From positions 1 through 46,768 of the forward strand of contig NZ_JACJSG010000056.1 in the NCBI RefSeq assembly GCF_014697625.1: a DNA stretch of 46,768 nucleotides, given 5' to 3'. Made by a program: the position numbers and the translations under genes. This document shows positions 24,225 through 32,422 of the stretch, one piece after another. Source of the DNA: Anabaena azotica FACHB-119 (GTDB taxonomy: Bacteria; Cyanobacteriota; Cyanobacteriia; Cyanobacteriales; Nostocaceae). The stretch's first letter is position 1. Every line of letters begins with the position of its first letter. The notes under the pieces are model-generated. The model was given only the letters and a program-made list of their open reading frames with translations, did not search any database and was not told the origin of the DNA.

Positions 24225-25589
24225 TTGAATCAAACTAACTCCGTGCGTAATTTGCAAGAAACTCACTTAAACCGCGCCCGCGCCAGCTTGAGACAAGCAT
24301 TGTCTTGGTATGGATATCTTCGTAAGTCTGGACATTTATCATATAACCCAGAGTTGGCGGGTTTGGTGAAACCAGAAATAGAATTGTTAAATTCTACACT
24401 GAGCAAGCTGGACTCTAACATAATTAGAATCGCCGCCTTTGGTTTAGTCAGTCGGGGCAAGTCGGCGGTGTTAAATGCTTTATTGGGCAGTAAAATTTTA
24501 CAAACAGGCCCCCTCAACGGTGTGACTCAATGGCCCCGTTCTGTACGTTGGCAAGCTGGGGGCAAGGTGATAGTAGAATTAATTGATACACCAGGACTAG
24601 ATGAAATTCAGGGTGAGTCACGCGCCCAAATGGCGCGGGATGTGGTGCGTCAAGCTGATTTAATTTTATTTGTGGTGTCTGGGGATATTACCCGGACTGA
24701 ATATCAAGCCCTGCTGGAGTTACGACAGGCGCAGAAACCGCTAATTTTAGTGTTTAACAAAATCGACTTATACCCAGATACAGACCGAGCCGCGATATAT
24801 AAAAATTTACAACAATTAGGTGCGGGAAATCCTCAAGCCAAGCCGCTACTACCCGATGAAATTGTCATGATAGCGGCGGAACCTGCACCGATGGAAGTCA
24901 GGGTGGAATGGCCTGATGGTCAGGTAAGTTATGAATGGGAAACGCCACCGCCACAGGTAGATGAACTTAAGCAGACTATTTTAAATATACTCAATCGGGA
25001 AGGCCGATCGCTCCTAGCATTAAATGCACTGATTCAAGCAAGAGATGCAGAAGCGGCGATCGCCCAAAAAACTCTTGACATCCGCCAGCAAGAAGCGGAG
25101 GATATCATCTGGCAGTATACCAAATACAAAGCCCTCGCCGTAGGGTTAAATCCCATCGCCTTTTTCGATATTCTGGGTGGAACTATCGCTGATTTGGCTT
25201 TAATTCGTTCCCTGGCGCGGTTGTACGGTTTACCGATGACTAGCTACGAAGCCGGGAAAATCTTAAAAACCATCTTCATGAGTTGTGGGGGCTTATTGCT
25301 GGGAGAATTGGGTAGTAGCTTCATGTTGGGTTTAGGTAAAAGTACAGCCGCCTTAACCAGTGGCGATAATCCCACCAATATTACAGCCTTTGCTGGAAGT
25401 GCGATCGCTCAAGCGGGAATTGCTGGTTATGGCGCATATTCTGTAGGTAAAGCCGCCCAAGTATATCTAGAAAAAGGCTGCACTTGGGGACAATTAGGCG
25501 CTAGTACAGTCATTGCAGAAATCCTTTCCCAAGTAGACCAAAATACAATTCTGTATCGGTTGCAACAAGAACTGCATATAAAATATTGA
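24225..25589 (+). CDS. Era/dynamin-like membrane GTPase with DUF697-type C-terminus, paralogue 1
   Basis: 454 residues if started at the TTG at 24225, the first possible start after two in-frame stops; GTG at 24243 is an alternative. The GTPase domain has G1 GLVSRGKSAVLNAL (73-86), G3 DTPGLDE (121-127) and G4 NKID (178-181). The C-terminal 150 residues are hydrophobic helices (ALAVGLNPIAFFDILGGTIA, GGLLLGELGSSFMLGLG) resembling DUF697, likely membrane-associated. A paralogue with the same layout lies at 38522-39970. Their function is unknown; association with membranes and GTP-dependent remodelling or assembly is inferred. Confidence 0.87.
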   Translation: MNQTNSVRNLQETHLNRARASLRQALSWYGYLRKSGHLSYNPELAGLVKPEIELLNSTLSKLDSNIIRIAAFGLVSRGKSAVLNALLGSKILQTGPLNGVTQWPRSVRWQAGGKVIVELIDTPGLDEIQGESRAQMARDVVRQADLILFVVSGDITRTEYQALLELRQAQKPLILVFNKIDLYPDTDRAAIYKNLQQLGAGNPQAKPLLPDEIVMIAAEPAPMEVRVEWPDGQVSYEWETPPPQVDELKQTILNILNREGRSLLALNALIQARDAEAAIAQKTLDIRQQEAEDIIWQYTKYKALAVGLNPIAFFDILGGTIADLALIRSLARLYGLPMTSYEAGKILKTIFMSCGGLLLGELGSSFMLGLGKSTAALTSGDNPTNITAFAGSAIAQAGIAGYGAYSVGKAAQVYLEKGCTWGQLGASTVIAEILSQVDQNTILYRLQQELHIKY

Positions 25590-25929
25590 GATTCAATAAA
25601 AATTTTGACTAAATAACTACTATTGTTGAGAACTTATCAATTTACATCAAAATCCTCTGATAATCCTGCCCAAATGCTATTTTCCGAGGCAATATAAAAG
25701 AGGAGGCAAAAGGCTTAATCAGTTGACAGTTGACAGCTTATTTCCACTGATAACTGATAACTGATAACTGATAACTGACTTTCAAGTGAGGGATTCCCAC
25801 TAAGAATTGGTCAGAAAATGGCGGTGTTCAACACCATGCTTTTGGGGAAGCCTATCTAAACTAGAAATATAAGTCCTGAAGACAATAACAACTAACACGC
25901 ATAGCGTAATCAACAGAGGCAACAATATC
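25590..25929. other. spacer upstream of cp12 with a heptamer array
   Basis: No gene seen. It contains AGTTGACAGTTGACAG and TAACTGA heptamers (about 25718-25782), AAGAGGAGGC, and the cp12 leader. GAGGCAAC, about 10 bp before the cp12 ATG, is the probable ribosome site. Redox- or light-dependent control of cp12 is expected from known biology, but no specific site is visible. Confidence 0.5.
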
Positions 25930-26208
25930 ATGACAGCAATTTATAATGTAGCTCCCAACGCTTTCAACGCTGACAAAGATGAAGCTACAGATTTAGAAAA
26001 AGCCATCCTCTCGGCGATCGCAGAAGCTCGTTCTACTTGTGAACTCAACGGCGATGGTTCTCCCAACTGTGCGGTAGCTTGGGACATTGTAGAAGAATTA
26101 CAAGCTGAAAAGTCTCATCAACTACAAGCCAAAAAACACAAAAATTCTCTAGAATCTTTCTGTGATTTGCATCCAGAAGCTTTAGAATGTCTGATATATG
26201 ACATTTAA
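25930..26208 (+). CDS. cp12: CP12 Calvin-cycle regulatory protein
   Basis: 92 residues, small and largely disordered. CP12 binds GAPDH and phosphoribulokinase and holds them inactive when its cysteines are oxidised in the dark. Both cysteine pairs are present: C37/C47 in the N-terminal half and C78/C87 in the C-terminal half, which inserts into GAPDH. The family core AVAWDIVEELQAEKSHQ is intact and the C-terminus is CLIYDI. Many CP12s end in YDD, so the terminal Asp-Asp is replaced by Asp-Ile. The N-terminus is about 15-18 residues longer than in typical 75-residue forms. It is convergent with tlyA. Confidence 0.93.
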   Translation: MTAIYNVAPNAFNADKDEATDLEKAILSAIAEARSTCELNGDGSPNCAVAWDIVEELQAEKSHQLQAKKHKNSLESFCDLHPEALECLIYDI

Positions 26209-26253
26209 TTAATGGCTGATATAAAAATAACTCATATTTCATCAGCCTCGTGA

Positions 26254-27072
26254 TTACGAATTACTAAATTCATCCATAGCTAATTTAGTAATTTGTTGAA
26301 TAACAATTAGATCCGGTGGTGGTGTTTCGCTTGCCATTTTTAACCATAATAGGTATTCCACATTTCCCGCCGGGCCAGTAATTGGCGACCAAGTTAAACC
26401 CTTGTATTTCCAGCCTAATTCCTCAGCCACCAGCCAAACTTGGAAAATAGCATCAGCTTGGTCACGAGGATCACGCACAACACCTTTTTTCCCCACACGA
26501 GATTTACCCACTTCAAACTGTGGTTTAACTAATAACACAGCTTCACGGGGAGATTGAGTAAGTCGCCACACCGCAGGCAAAATCTTGGTTAGGGAAATAA
26601 ACGAAACATCCACCACCGCCAAGTCTGGAACAACATCCCCCTCACCAAATAAATCCCCAGGTTGCAGTTGCCGTAAATTGGTACGTTCGCGCAAAATAAC
26701 CTGGGGATTATTTCGTAAACCCCAATCGGTTTGTCCATAACCGACATCAATACCGTAGACTAATTTAGCGCCAGCTTGCAGTAGACAGTCAGTAAAACCG
26801 CCTGTAGAAATTCCCCCATCTAAGCAAACCCTATCGGTGACGGGGATGGCGAATAATTCTAAAGCCTTGGCGAGTTTTTCACCACCACGGGAAACAAAAC
26901 GCGATCGCTCTTTTATTTTAATCACAGCCGCAACATCAACCTCTGTCCCAGCCTTATCAATTACCTGTTCATTAACAGTTACTTCCCCCGCCTGAATTAG
27001 CCTCTGTGCTAAAGCGCGAGAATTACATAAATTTAACTCTACTAATAAAATATCGAGTCGCTGCTTCACCAA
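26254..27072 (-). CDS. tlyA: TlyA-family rRNA 2'-O-methyltransferase
   Basis: 272 residues with an S4 RNA-binding domain (about 2-60, RLDILLVELNLCNSRALAQR) and an FtsJ-like methyltransferase domain. The SAM loop is CLDGGISTGGFTDCLLQAGA, then YGIDVGYGQTDW. The catalytic tetrad fits K/D/K/E-type positions, with SFISLTKILP and LVKPQFEVGK. TlyA methylates cytidine 2'-OH in 16S/23S rRNA; the older hemolysin name is historical. The start at 27072 is an ATG matching the family. The next upstream genes are DUF2887 tail copies on the same strand. Confidence 0.93.
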   Translation of the reverse strand: MVKQRLDILLVELNLCNSRALAQRLIQAGEVTVNEQVIDKAGTEVDVAAVIKIKERSRFVSRGGEKLAKALELFAIPVTDRVCLDGGISTGGFTDCLLQAGAKLVYGIDVGYGQTDWGLRNNPQVILRERTNLRQLQPGDLFGEGDVVPDLAVVDVSFISLTKILPAVWRLTQSPREAVLLVKPQFEVGKSRVGKKGVVRDPRDQADAIFQVWLVAEELGWKYKGLTWSPITGPAGNVEYLLWLKMASETPPPDLIVIQQITKLAMDEFSNS

Positions 27073-27103
27073 TTAACTTGATTCTCCTGTGCGCTTATTT
27101 GTC

Positions 27104-27400
27104 CTAGTTCTGCTGTGTAGCAAACCGGACAGATTCTAAGTCAACATTGAGTTGTTGTGCAATCTGTTCTATATTCATCCCTGTTTTCAATAACAGAGGG
27201 ACTATAACTTTCAACATTTCAGCTTTCCGTTCTTCCCGACCTTCTTTCCAACCTTGTTTCCAACCCTCTTTCCAACCTTGTTTCCAAGCTTCTTTCCAAG
27301 CCTCGGCTTTCGCTTCCCGATAAACCCTCGTTTCTTCTAAACTCATTCCCAACATCGTTTTCACTTCCTCACAGCAAAATTTACGAAAACTTGTAGTCAA
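27104..27400 (-). pseudogene. duplicated DUF2887 C-terminal tail, distal copy
   Basis: 98-codon frame whose body (MLGMSLEETRVYREAKAEA then a charged repeat, then MLKVIVPLLLKTGMNIEQIA) copies the tail of the gene at 27661-28512. The charged segment is KEGWKQGWKEG-type repeats, longer than in the parent and with Trp in place of Glu/Arg. The first residues come from a shifted frame: the DYKFS counterpart is visible in the +1 frame just upstream. It lacks the whole nuclease-like domain. It may be a relic or an expressed tail peptide. Confidence 0.65.
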
Positions 27401-27412
27401 TCATCCTTGCGC

Positions 27413-27625
27413 TTACTCATCCTTGTTCTGCTGTGCAGCAAAACGGATAGTTTCTAAGTCAACATTGAGTTGTTGTGCAATCTGTTCTATACTCATCCCT
27501 GTTTTTAATAACAGAGGGACAACTGCTTTCAATATTTCTTCTTCAGCCTCAGCTTTCGCTTCCCGATAAACCCTGGTTTCCTCTAAAGTTAGTCCTAGCA
27601 TCGCTTCCACTTCCTCTTTACTCAA
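27413..27625 (-). pseudogene. duplicated DUF2887 C-terminal tail, middle copy
   Basis: 70-codon frame, SKEEVEAMLGLTLEETRVYR then KTGMSIEQIAQQLNVDLETI, matching the parent gene tail with almost all of the charged repeat deleted (AEAEEEILK only). The match extends upstream of its ATG in the same frame to VYKFSSLS. That shows the copy began as a fragment of the coding sequence and not as an independent gene. Confidence 0.65.
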
Positions 27626-27660
27626 CGAAGAAAACTTGTAAACTTCAATCTCCCTTGCGC

Positions 27661-28512
27661 CTATTTTTCCTGGTTCTGCTGTGCAGCAAGCCGGATAGCT
27701 TCTAAATCAACATTGAGTTGTTGTGCAATCTGTTCTATACTCATTCCTGTTTTGAATAACAGAGGGACTATAACTTTCAACATTTCAGCTTCCCGTTCTT
27801 CCCGACCTTCTTCTCGGCCTTCTTGGCGACCTTGTTCTCGACCTTCTTCTCGACCCTCGGCTTTCGCTTCCCGATAAACCCTGGTTTCCTCTAAAGTTAG
27901 TCCTAGCATCGCTTCCACTTCCTCTCTACTCAACGAAGAAAACTTGTAAACGGCAATTGTCGTGATAATATTTATTATCTCGTTTTTCGGTATTGTGCCA
28001 GTTGACTCTAATTGTACTCGCTCAATTAATTGCTTGGCTTGCTCTGCCATCGTTTCATCTGGTGCAATTGTCAACTGCATTAAATTAATACCTATTGGCA
28101 CAGTATTAGATGTACCTAATTCATCCAAATAAATGCGTTGCACTTGGTCACTGTTTAAAAATATGCGGTGAGTTCTTGTATCACTTGGTTCATTTGAACG
28201 TGAGGGAAAAATTACCACACAGTACCAATCATCATATTCAGATTGATTTCGGTTCAAATACATCATCGACTCGGTAAAAAAGCGATGATACAAACCTTCA
28301 TCTTTCTGAAATTGCACTTCGGCAAAATAGATAACTCTCGGTGTTGTACCCTCTGGAGGTAAAAACACCCCATCAATACGAAAAGAGGTTTCTTTGACCT
28401 CAACTGACTCAAATCGATAGTTTTGCGCCGCTTGGGGACGGTGATCAACGAGTTCAAAAATTAACGCCGGAAATCGCTTAAATATTTGGTAATAAATCGA
28501 GTCACGTTTCAC
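27661..28512 (-). CDS. DUF2887 / Rpn-type PD-(D/E)xK family protein
   Basis: 283 residues. The N-terminal 200 residues are the DUF2887 nuclease-like fold common in cyanobacteria: KRDSIYYQIFKRFPALIFEL, FRIDGVFLPPEG and IYFAEVQFQKDEGLYHRFF, giving D...ExQ-type core residues. The C-terminal tail has the recurrent EVEAMLGLTLEETRVYREAK helix, a GREEGREQGRQEGREEGREE repeat, and a short helix-turn-helix-like end (GMSIEQIAQQLNVDLEAIR). The family is often annotated as a transposase relative or as related to recombination-promoting nucleases; activity is unproven. Two more copies of the tail follow at 27413-27625 and 27104-27400. Confidence 0.82.
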   Translation of the reverse strand: MKRDSIYYQIFKRFPALIFELVDHRPQAAQNYRFESVEVKETSFRIDGVFLPPEGTTPRVIYFAEVQFQKDEGLYHRFFTESMMYLNRNQSEYDDWYCVVIFPSRSNEPSDTRTHRIFLNSDQVQRIYLDELGTSNTVPIGINLMQLTIAPDETMAEQAKQLIERVQLESTGTIPKNEIINIITTIAVYKFSSLSREEVEAMLGLTLEETRVYREAKAEGREEGREQGRQEGREEGREEREAEMLKVIVPLLFKTGMSIEQIAQQLNVDLEAIRLAAQQNQEK

Positions 28513-28690
28513 TAAAAAAACCGTAATTTTGCTGCTTTACAAAGCTTTTCATCATTATAAACTCTTATTCTCTGTGTCTTTGTGCCTCTGTGGTAAAAAC
28601 AAAAAACCTATGACTTCCCGCCCTGAGCTTGTTACAATCCTGTTATCCCCGTAAACACTCACGCAGACAGCAGCCAGAAAAGCGATCGCT

Positions 28691-30847
28691 ATGCTTCAGT
28701 ATCCCAATCTCGAACAGGCGCTAAAATATCACTTCGGTTATGATAATTTTCGCCCTGGACAACGGCAAGTTATCGAAGATGCCTTACAAAATCGAGATTT
28801 GATGGTAGTGATGCCTACAGGCGGTGGGAAGTCTTTGTGCTTTCAGTTACCTGCATTGATGAAGCAGGGACTAACTATTGTGGTATCACCGTTAATTGCG
28901 TTAATGCAAGACCAAGTAGAAGCACTGCGGAATAATAATATCTCAGCTACCTTCCTCAATAGTAGTTTGAATGCCTATCAGGTGCGATCGCGCGAAGAAG
29001 CCATCCTCAACGGTAGGGTAAGATTACTCTACGTCGCCCCAGAACGTCTTTTGAGTGAAAGGTTTCTCCCATTCCTTGATTTAGTTAACGAAAAAGTTGG
29101 TATATCTATATTTGCGATCGATGAAGCGCATTGTGTTTCTGAATGGGGACATGATTTCCGTCCAGAATATCGCCAGTTAAAATCCCTACGCCAGCGCTAC
29201 CCCCATATTCCCGTCCTCGCCCTCACCGCCACAGCTACAGATAGGGTACGTGCTGATATCATCCAACAATTGGGGTTAAAACAACCAAGTATTCACCTTG
29301 CAAGTTTCAACCGCCAAAACCTTTATTACGAAGTCCGCCCTAAAAGTAAACAAGCCTACGCTGAATTATTAGAATTACTCCGAGATACTGAAGGTTCAGC
29401 AATAATTTACTGTTTAACTCGTAAAAAAGTTGAAGAACTGACATTTAAATTGCAAAAAGATAAGATTGCAGCTTTACCTTATCATGCCGGATTACCTGAT
29501 GAAGAACGTAGTAAAAATCAAACGCGATTTATTCGCGATGATGTGAGAGTAATTGTCGCCACAATTGCCTTTGGGATGGGAATTAATAAACCAGATGTGC
29601 GCTTAGTAGTTCACTTTGATATTCCCCGTAATTTGGAAAGTTACTATCAAGAGTCAGGTAGGGCGGGTAGAGATGGGGAACCATCACGCTGTACACTTTT
29701 TTTCAGCTTTGGTGATATTAAAACTATTGAATGGAGTATAGACCAAAAAACTGACCCCCAAGAACAGTTGATTGCTAGACAACAACTGCGACAAGTGATA
29801 GATTATGCTGAGGGGACAGACTGTCGCCGCACAATTCAATTAGGTTATTTTGGCGAAAGGTTTGCGGGTAATTGTGGTAACTGTGATAATTGCCGTTATC
29901 CCAAACCCATGCAAGATTGGACAATTGAAGCCATGAAGTTTTTATCTTGTGTGGCGCGTTGTAAAGAAAGATTTGGGATGCTACACATAATTGATGTGTT
30001 GCGAGGGGCGAAAAAAGACAAAATTATCCAATACGAACACGATAAACTTTCTACCTACGGTATAGGTAAAGATAGAACTGTGGATGAATGGCGAATGCTG
30101 GGAAGGTCGCTTTTACATCAAGGTTTACTGGAACAAACTAGCGATGGTTATTCAGTTTTAAAATTAAACGCCCTCAGTTGGGAAGTGATGCGGCGACAAC
30201 GCCAAGTGTTTGTGTCTGTTCCTGTGGTGCAAAAGCTGAGTGTAATACAGGAAAGTCCTAAATTTGAAGAAGCAGAAGCATTATTACAGAGATTGCGATC
30301 GCTGCGTAAGCAACTTGCAGATGAACAGTCTGTACCACCTTATGTTATCTTCCACGATTCCACATTGAAATTAATGGTACAGGTGCAACCCCAAACCTTA
30401 GTGGAATTTTCCCAACTTTCTGGAGTTGGAAGTCACAAATTAGCCCAATATGGGGAAAAATTTATCGCCGAAATTCGCGCCTACCGTCAAGAAAAATCCT
30501 CACACCAAAAACCTGTTAATCTTGCGCCTTCAGCCAGCGTAGTTTCCGACACCGAATTACAGACCTTATCTTTACATCAACAAGGTTTAAGTATCGCCGA
30601 AATTGCTCGTAAACGTAAACTCAGCCCTGGAACTATTTCTACTCATTTAGAAAAGCTCATTGAGAAAAACCAACCTGTAGACTTAAATCTACTATTTCCC
30701 TTAGAACATCAACAAAAAATTTGGCAAGTTTTAGAAGTACTTGGTGATATTGCGTTGACACCCATTAAGGAACAGTTGGGTGAAGGTTATACCTTTGATG
30801 AAATTCGTTTAGTAAGAGAAAAATGGCGGCGACAAAACCGCAAATAA
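28691..30847 (+). CDS. recQ: ATP-dependent DNA helicase RecQ
   Basis: 718 residues. Helicase core: Walker A MPTGGGKSLCFQLPA, DEAH box FAIDEAHCVSEWGHDFRPEY, motif III LTATAT, motif VI QESGRAGRDGEPS. The RecQ C-terminal zinc site is in CRRTIQLGYFGE followed by CGNCDNC. Then comes the winged helix, an HRDC domain (about 525-600, LRSLRKQLADEQSVPPYVIF) and a C-terminal helix-turn-helix (LSIAEIARKRKLSPGTISTH) as in longer bacterial RecQs. It unwinds 3'-5' at stalled forks and in recombination. ATG 28691 follows a HIP1 site by 2 bp, without a strong Shine-Dalgarno. Confidence 0.97.
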   Translation: MLQYPNLEQALKYHFGYDNFRPGQRQVIEDALQNRDLMVVMPTGGGKSLCFQLPALMKQGLTIVVSPLIALMQDQVEALRNNNISATFLNSSLNAYQVRSREEAILNGRVRLLYVAPERLLSERFLPFLDLVNEKVGISIFAIDEAHCVSEWGHDFRPEYRQLKSLRQRYPHIPVLALTATATDRVRADIIQQLGLKQPSIHLASFNRQNLYYEVRPKSKQAYAELLELLRDTEGSAIIYCLTRKKVEELTFKLQKDKIAALPYHAGLPDEERSKNQTRFIRDDVRVIVATIAFGMGINKPDVRLVVHFDIPRNLESYYQESGRAGRDGEPSRCTLFFSFGDIKTIEWSIDQKTDPQEQLIARQQLRQVIDYAEGTDCRRTIQLGYFGERFAGNCGNCDNCRYPKPMQDWTIEAMKFLSCVARCKERFGMLHIIDVLRGAKKDKIIQYEHDKLSTYGIGKDRTVDEWRMLGRSLLHQGLLEQTSDGYSVLKLNALSWEVMRRQRQVFVSVPVVQKLSVIQESPKFEEAEALLQRLRSLRKQLADEQSVPPYVIFHDSTLKLMVQVQPQTLVEFSQLSGVGSHKLAQYGEKFIAEIRAYRQEKSSHQKPVNLAPSASVVSDTELQTLSLHQQGLSIAEIARKRKLSPGTISTHLEKLIEKNQPVDLNLLFPLEHQQKIWQVLEVLGDIALTPIKEQLGEGYTFDEIRLVREKWRRQNRK

Positions 30848-30864
30848 TTATTAGTCAATAATGA

Positions 30865-31128
30865 TTATTTCTTTTCTCCCACACCGTAGGAAGCCAAAGC
30901 TACATCTTTCTCCTCTTCCCACTTATCGCTGCTTACTCCCCACTCTCCGCTTTCAGGAACTAGATTTATATATTCAGAAATATGAGCATCGTTTGATGCC
31001 ATAGCAGACTTCTTAGGTAAAATACTTTGAGGTTTTTTACTACTCAAAGTCATAGATAAGAGCTTTGGTAAGGCAACACAGGTAACAGTACTTACTAAGG
31101 TAAAAAAGATACCGTCTACTAATCTCAT
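30865..31128 (-). CDS. small membrane protein, ALPKLL family, member 1
   Basis: 87 residues from the ATG at 31128 (MRLVDGIFFTLVS), chosen because GGCAGG lies 7-12 bp before it; an ATG at 31149 adds 7 residues. One hydrophobic segment at about 5-25 contains TLVSTVTCVALPKLLSMTLS, followed by a polar tail ending in SYGVGEKK. The membrane part is clearly related to that of the protein at 31929-32177 (TLINVIACLALPKLLAWTLS), whereas the tails are unrelated. I recognise no function. It is convergent with recQ. Confidence 0.6.
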   Translation of the reverse strand: MRLVDGIFFTLVSTVTCVALPKLLSMTLSSKKPQSILPKKSAMASNDAHISEYINLVPESGEWGVSSDKWEEEKDVALASYGVGEKK

Positions 31129-31149
31129 AACATACCTGCCTACGCTCAA

Positions 31150-31617
31150 GATTGGTTGTAATCTTTTACCTAGTGTGTAACAATATGTGCCTGATTGATT
31201 TAAAGTAGTAATTTAAATTTCTTTTGTTATATATAAGGTTAGTCTATATATACTTATATGAACGAAAATAATGCGAGATTCTATACCTAAAGTAATAGGA
31301 CTTTATCCCTATTTAACAGTTATCAGTTAAAGTTATTCGCCACCACTCGCCGTTAGAACTGATAACTGATTTAATCTCTTTCACAAAATAACAATAAGAG
31401 CCAAATTTTCTACTGTAGACAGACAGGATATATAATATAAAATCTACAGATTTATCCGTGTTTATCCGCTTGCATCTGCGTTCAATTATTCTCTACCTAT
31501 TATTTAACACAGCATCATAATTAATTTAGTATAAATCATAGATATTTAGCCCCTTCCCTTGTAATACCGTTTCCGGGAAAAGACTTATCATTAAGACTGC
31601 AAGGGGGCAGGGGGCAG
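31150..31617. other. A/T-rich spacer without visible gene
   Basis: 468 bp. It contains TATATACTTATATG-type A/T DNA upstream of the small membrane protein gene, a short CAGTTATCAGTTA piece near 31318, and GTTTATCCGCTTGCATCTGCG near 31459, which echoes the AACGCAGAT repeats. It ends in GGGGGCAGGGGGCAG. No coding region is seen. Confidence 0.5.
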
Positions 31618-31772
31618 CTCACAAGTGTAGGTTTTTAATATAGCAGTGAGTAAGGATTATAAAACTAACGAGAAAATCATTGTTTTATTCACCCCTACAC
31701 CCCTACACCCCTACACCCTTACACCCCAAACCAAGGTTTTTGGAACACCAATAAAAAACCTACACCTGTCAG
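31618..31772. mobile_element. MITE-like element, family A, copy 2 (inverted)
   Basis: 155 bp inverted copy of 1-155 with 3 mismatches. The ends CTCACAAGTGTAGGTTTTT and AAAACCTACACCTGTCAG form imperfect terminal inverted repeats. It is flanked by GGGGGCAG on the left and GCAGGGGG on the right. The frame on the plus strand through it is fortuitous. Confidence 0.85.
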
Positions 31773-31819
31773 GCAGGGGGAGAAAGAGTTTTCACCTTTT
31801 TGCACAGATGCACCGAATT

Positions 31820-31886
31820 ACAACTAATTAGGCGGACATGATATCAGCCCTGACAAGAGTTCCCTATCACCTGTCCCCTACTATAA
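31820..31886. repeat. diverged end of the 493 bp element family
   Basis: TAGGCGGACATGATATC and CACCTGTCCCCTACTATA match, in reverse orientation, the left end of the element at 10894-11386. Only one end is recognisable, so this is a solo remnant. Confidence 0.55.
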
Positions 31887-31899
31887 TTAGGCTGGGATT

Positions 31900-31998
31900 A
31901 TGCAGAGATTACAAGCTGAAAATATCCATCAATTTGCAGAACATTTGGCACAGAAATGGGGACTAAACTTACAGAATTGGCTCCCAGTTAAAGAATAA
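31900..31998 (+). other. 32-codon open frame, possible gene remnant
   Basis: ATG 31900 to TAA 31998 encodes a peptide including FAEHLAQKWGLNLQNWLPV. It has a coding-like composition but no ribosome site, and its 3' part overlaps the opposite-strand small membrane protein gene. It may be the tail of a lost gene. Low confidence. Confidence 0.25.
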
Positions 31999-32177
31999 GT
32001 AGTACAGTAGGGGAAACTGGTAATTCCCGTACCGCTATTGGGCGATGTTGCACCCTCAGCTACTGTTTTGGTATGTTTACTTTTAGCAAGAGAGAGAGTC
32101 CATGCTAGAAGTTTCGGCAATGCTAAACAAGCAATAACGTTGATCAGCGTTAGTAAGAAAGCATCTAGTAACCCCAT
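31929..32177 (-). CDS. small membrane protein, ALPKLL family, member 2
   Basis: 82 residues. ATG 32177 is preceded by GGGGGTGATT, a reasonable ribosome site. A hydrophobic N-terminus (MGLLDAFLLTLINVIACLALPKLLAWTLS) is followed by a polar tail containing three cysteines. The membrane segment is paralogous to the protein ending at 30865; the tails differ completely in sequence and length. Position-specific conservation of C-x-ALPKLL-x2-TLS in two genes 1 kb apart argues that both are real. The function is unknown. Confidence 0.6.
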   Translation of the reverse strand: MGLLDAFLLTLINVIACLALPKLLAWTLSLAKSKHTKTVAEGATSPNSGTGITSFPYCTTYSLTGSQFCKFSPHFCAKCSAN

Positions 32178-32422
32178 AGGTAATCACCCCCATTGCATAA
32201 TTAGGTGGTCTCTGTTGGTCTTTACTAATTAGATTTAGTAACTCATAACCTCAAAACCATCAGTTTTGAGTTATATAAAATAACTTTAGCATAAGTTTTT
32301 ATCAATAGAACCGTGGAGGTCAAGAAACTGTATATACCAATGTGGTGTAGAAACGGAAAAGCGCTATTCTAGCGTAGTAGCAGAATTAGTTAAAAAAAAT
32401 ATTTGATTTGAGGTGATGTGTT

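Noticed and set aside
27104..28512. Interpretation as an active insertion sequence (DUF2887 proteins are sometimes called transposases)
   Set aside because: No terminal inverted repeats or target duplications frame the locus, and the duplicated parts are only C-terminal tails.
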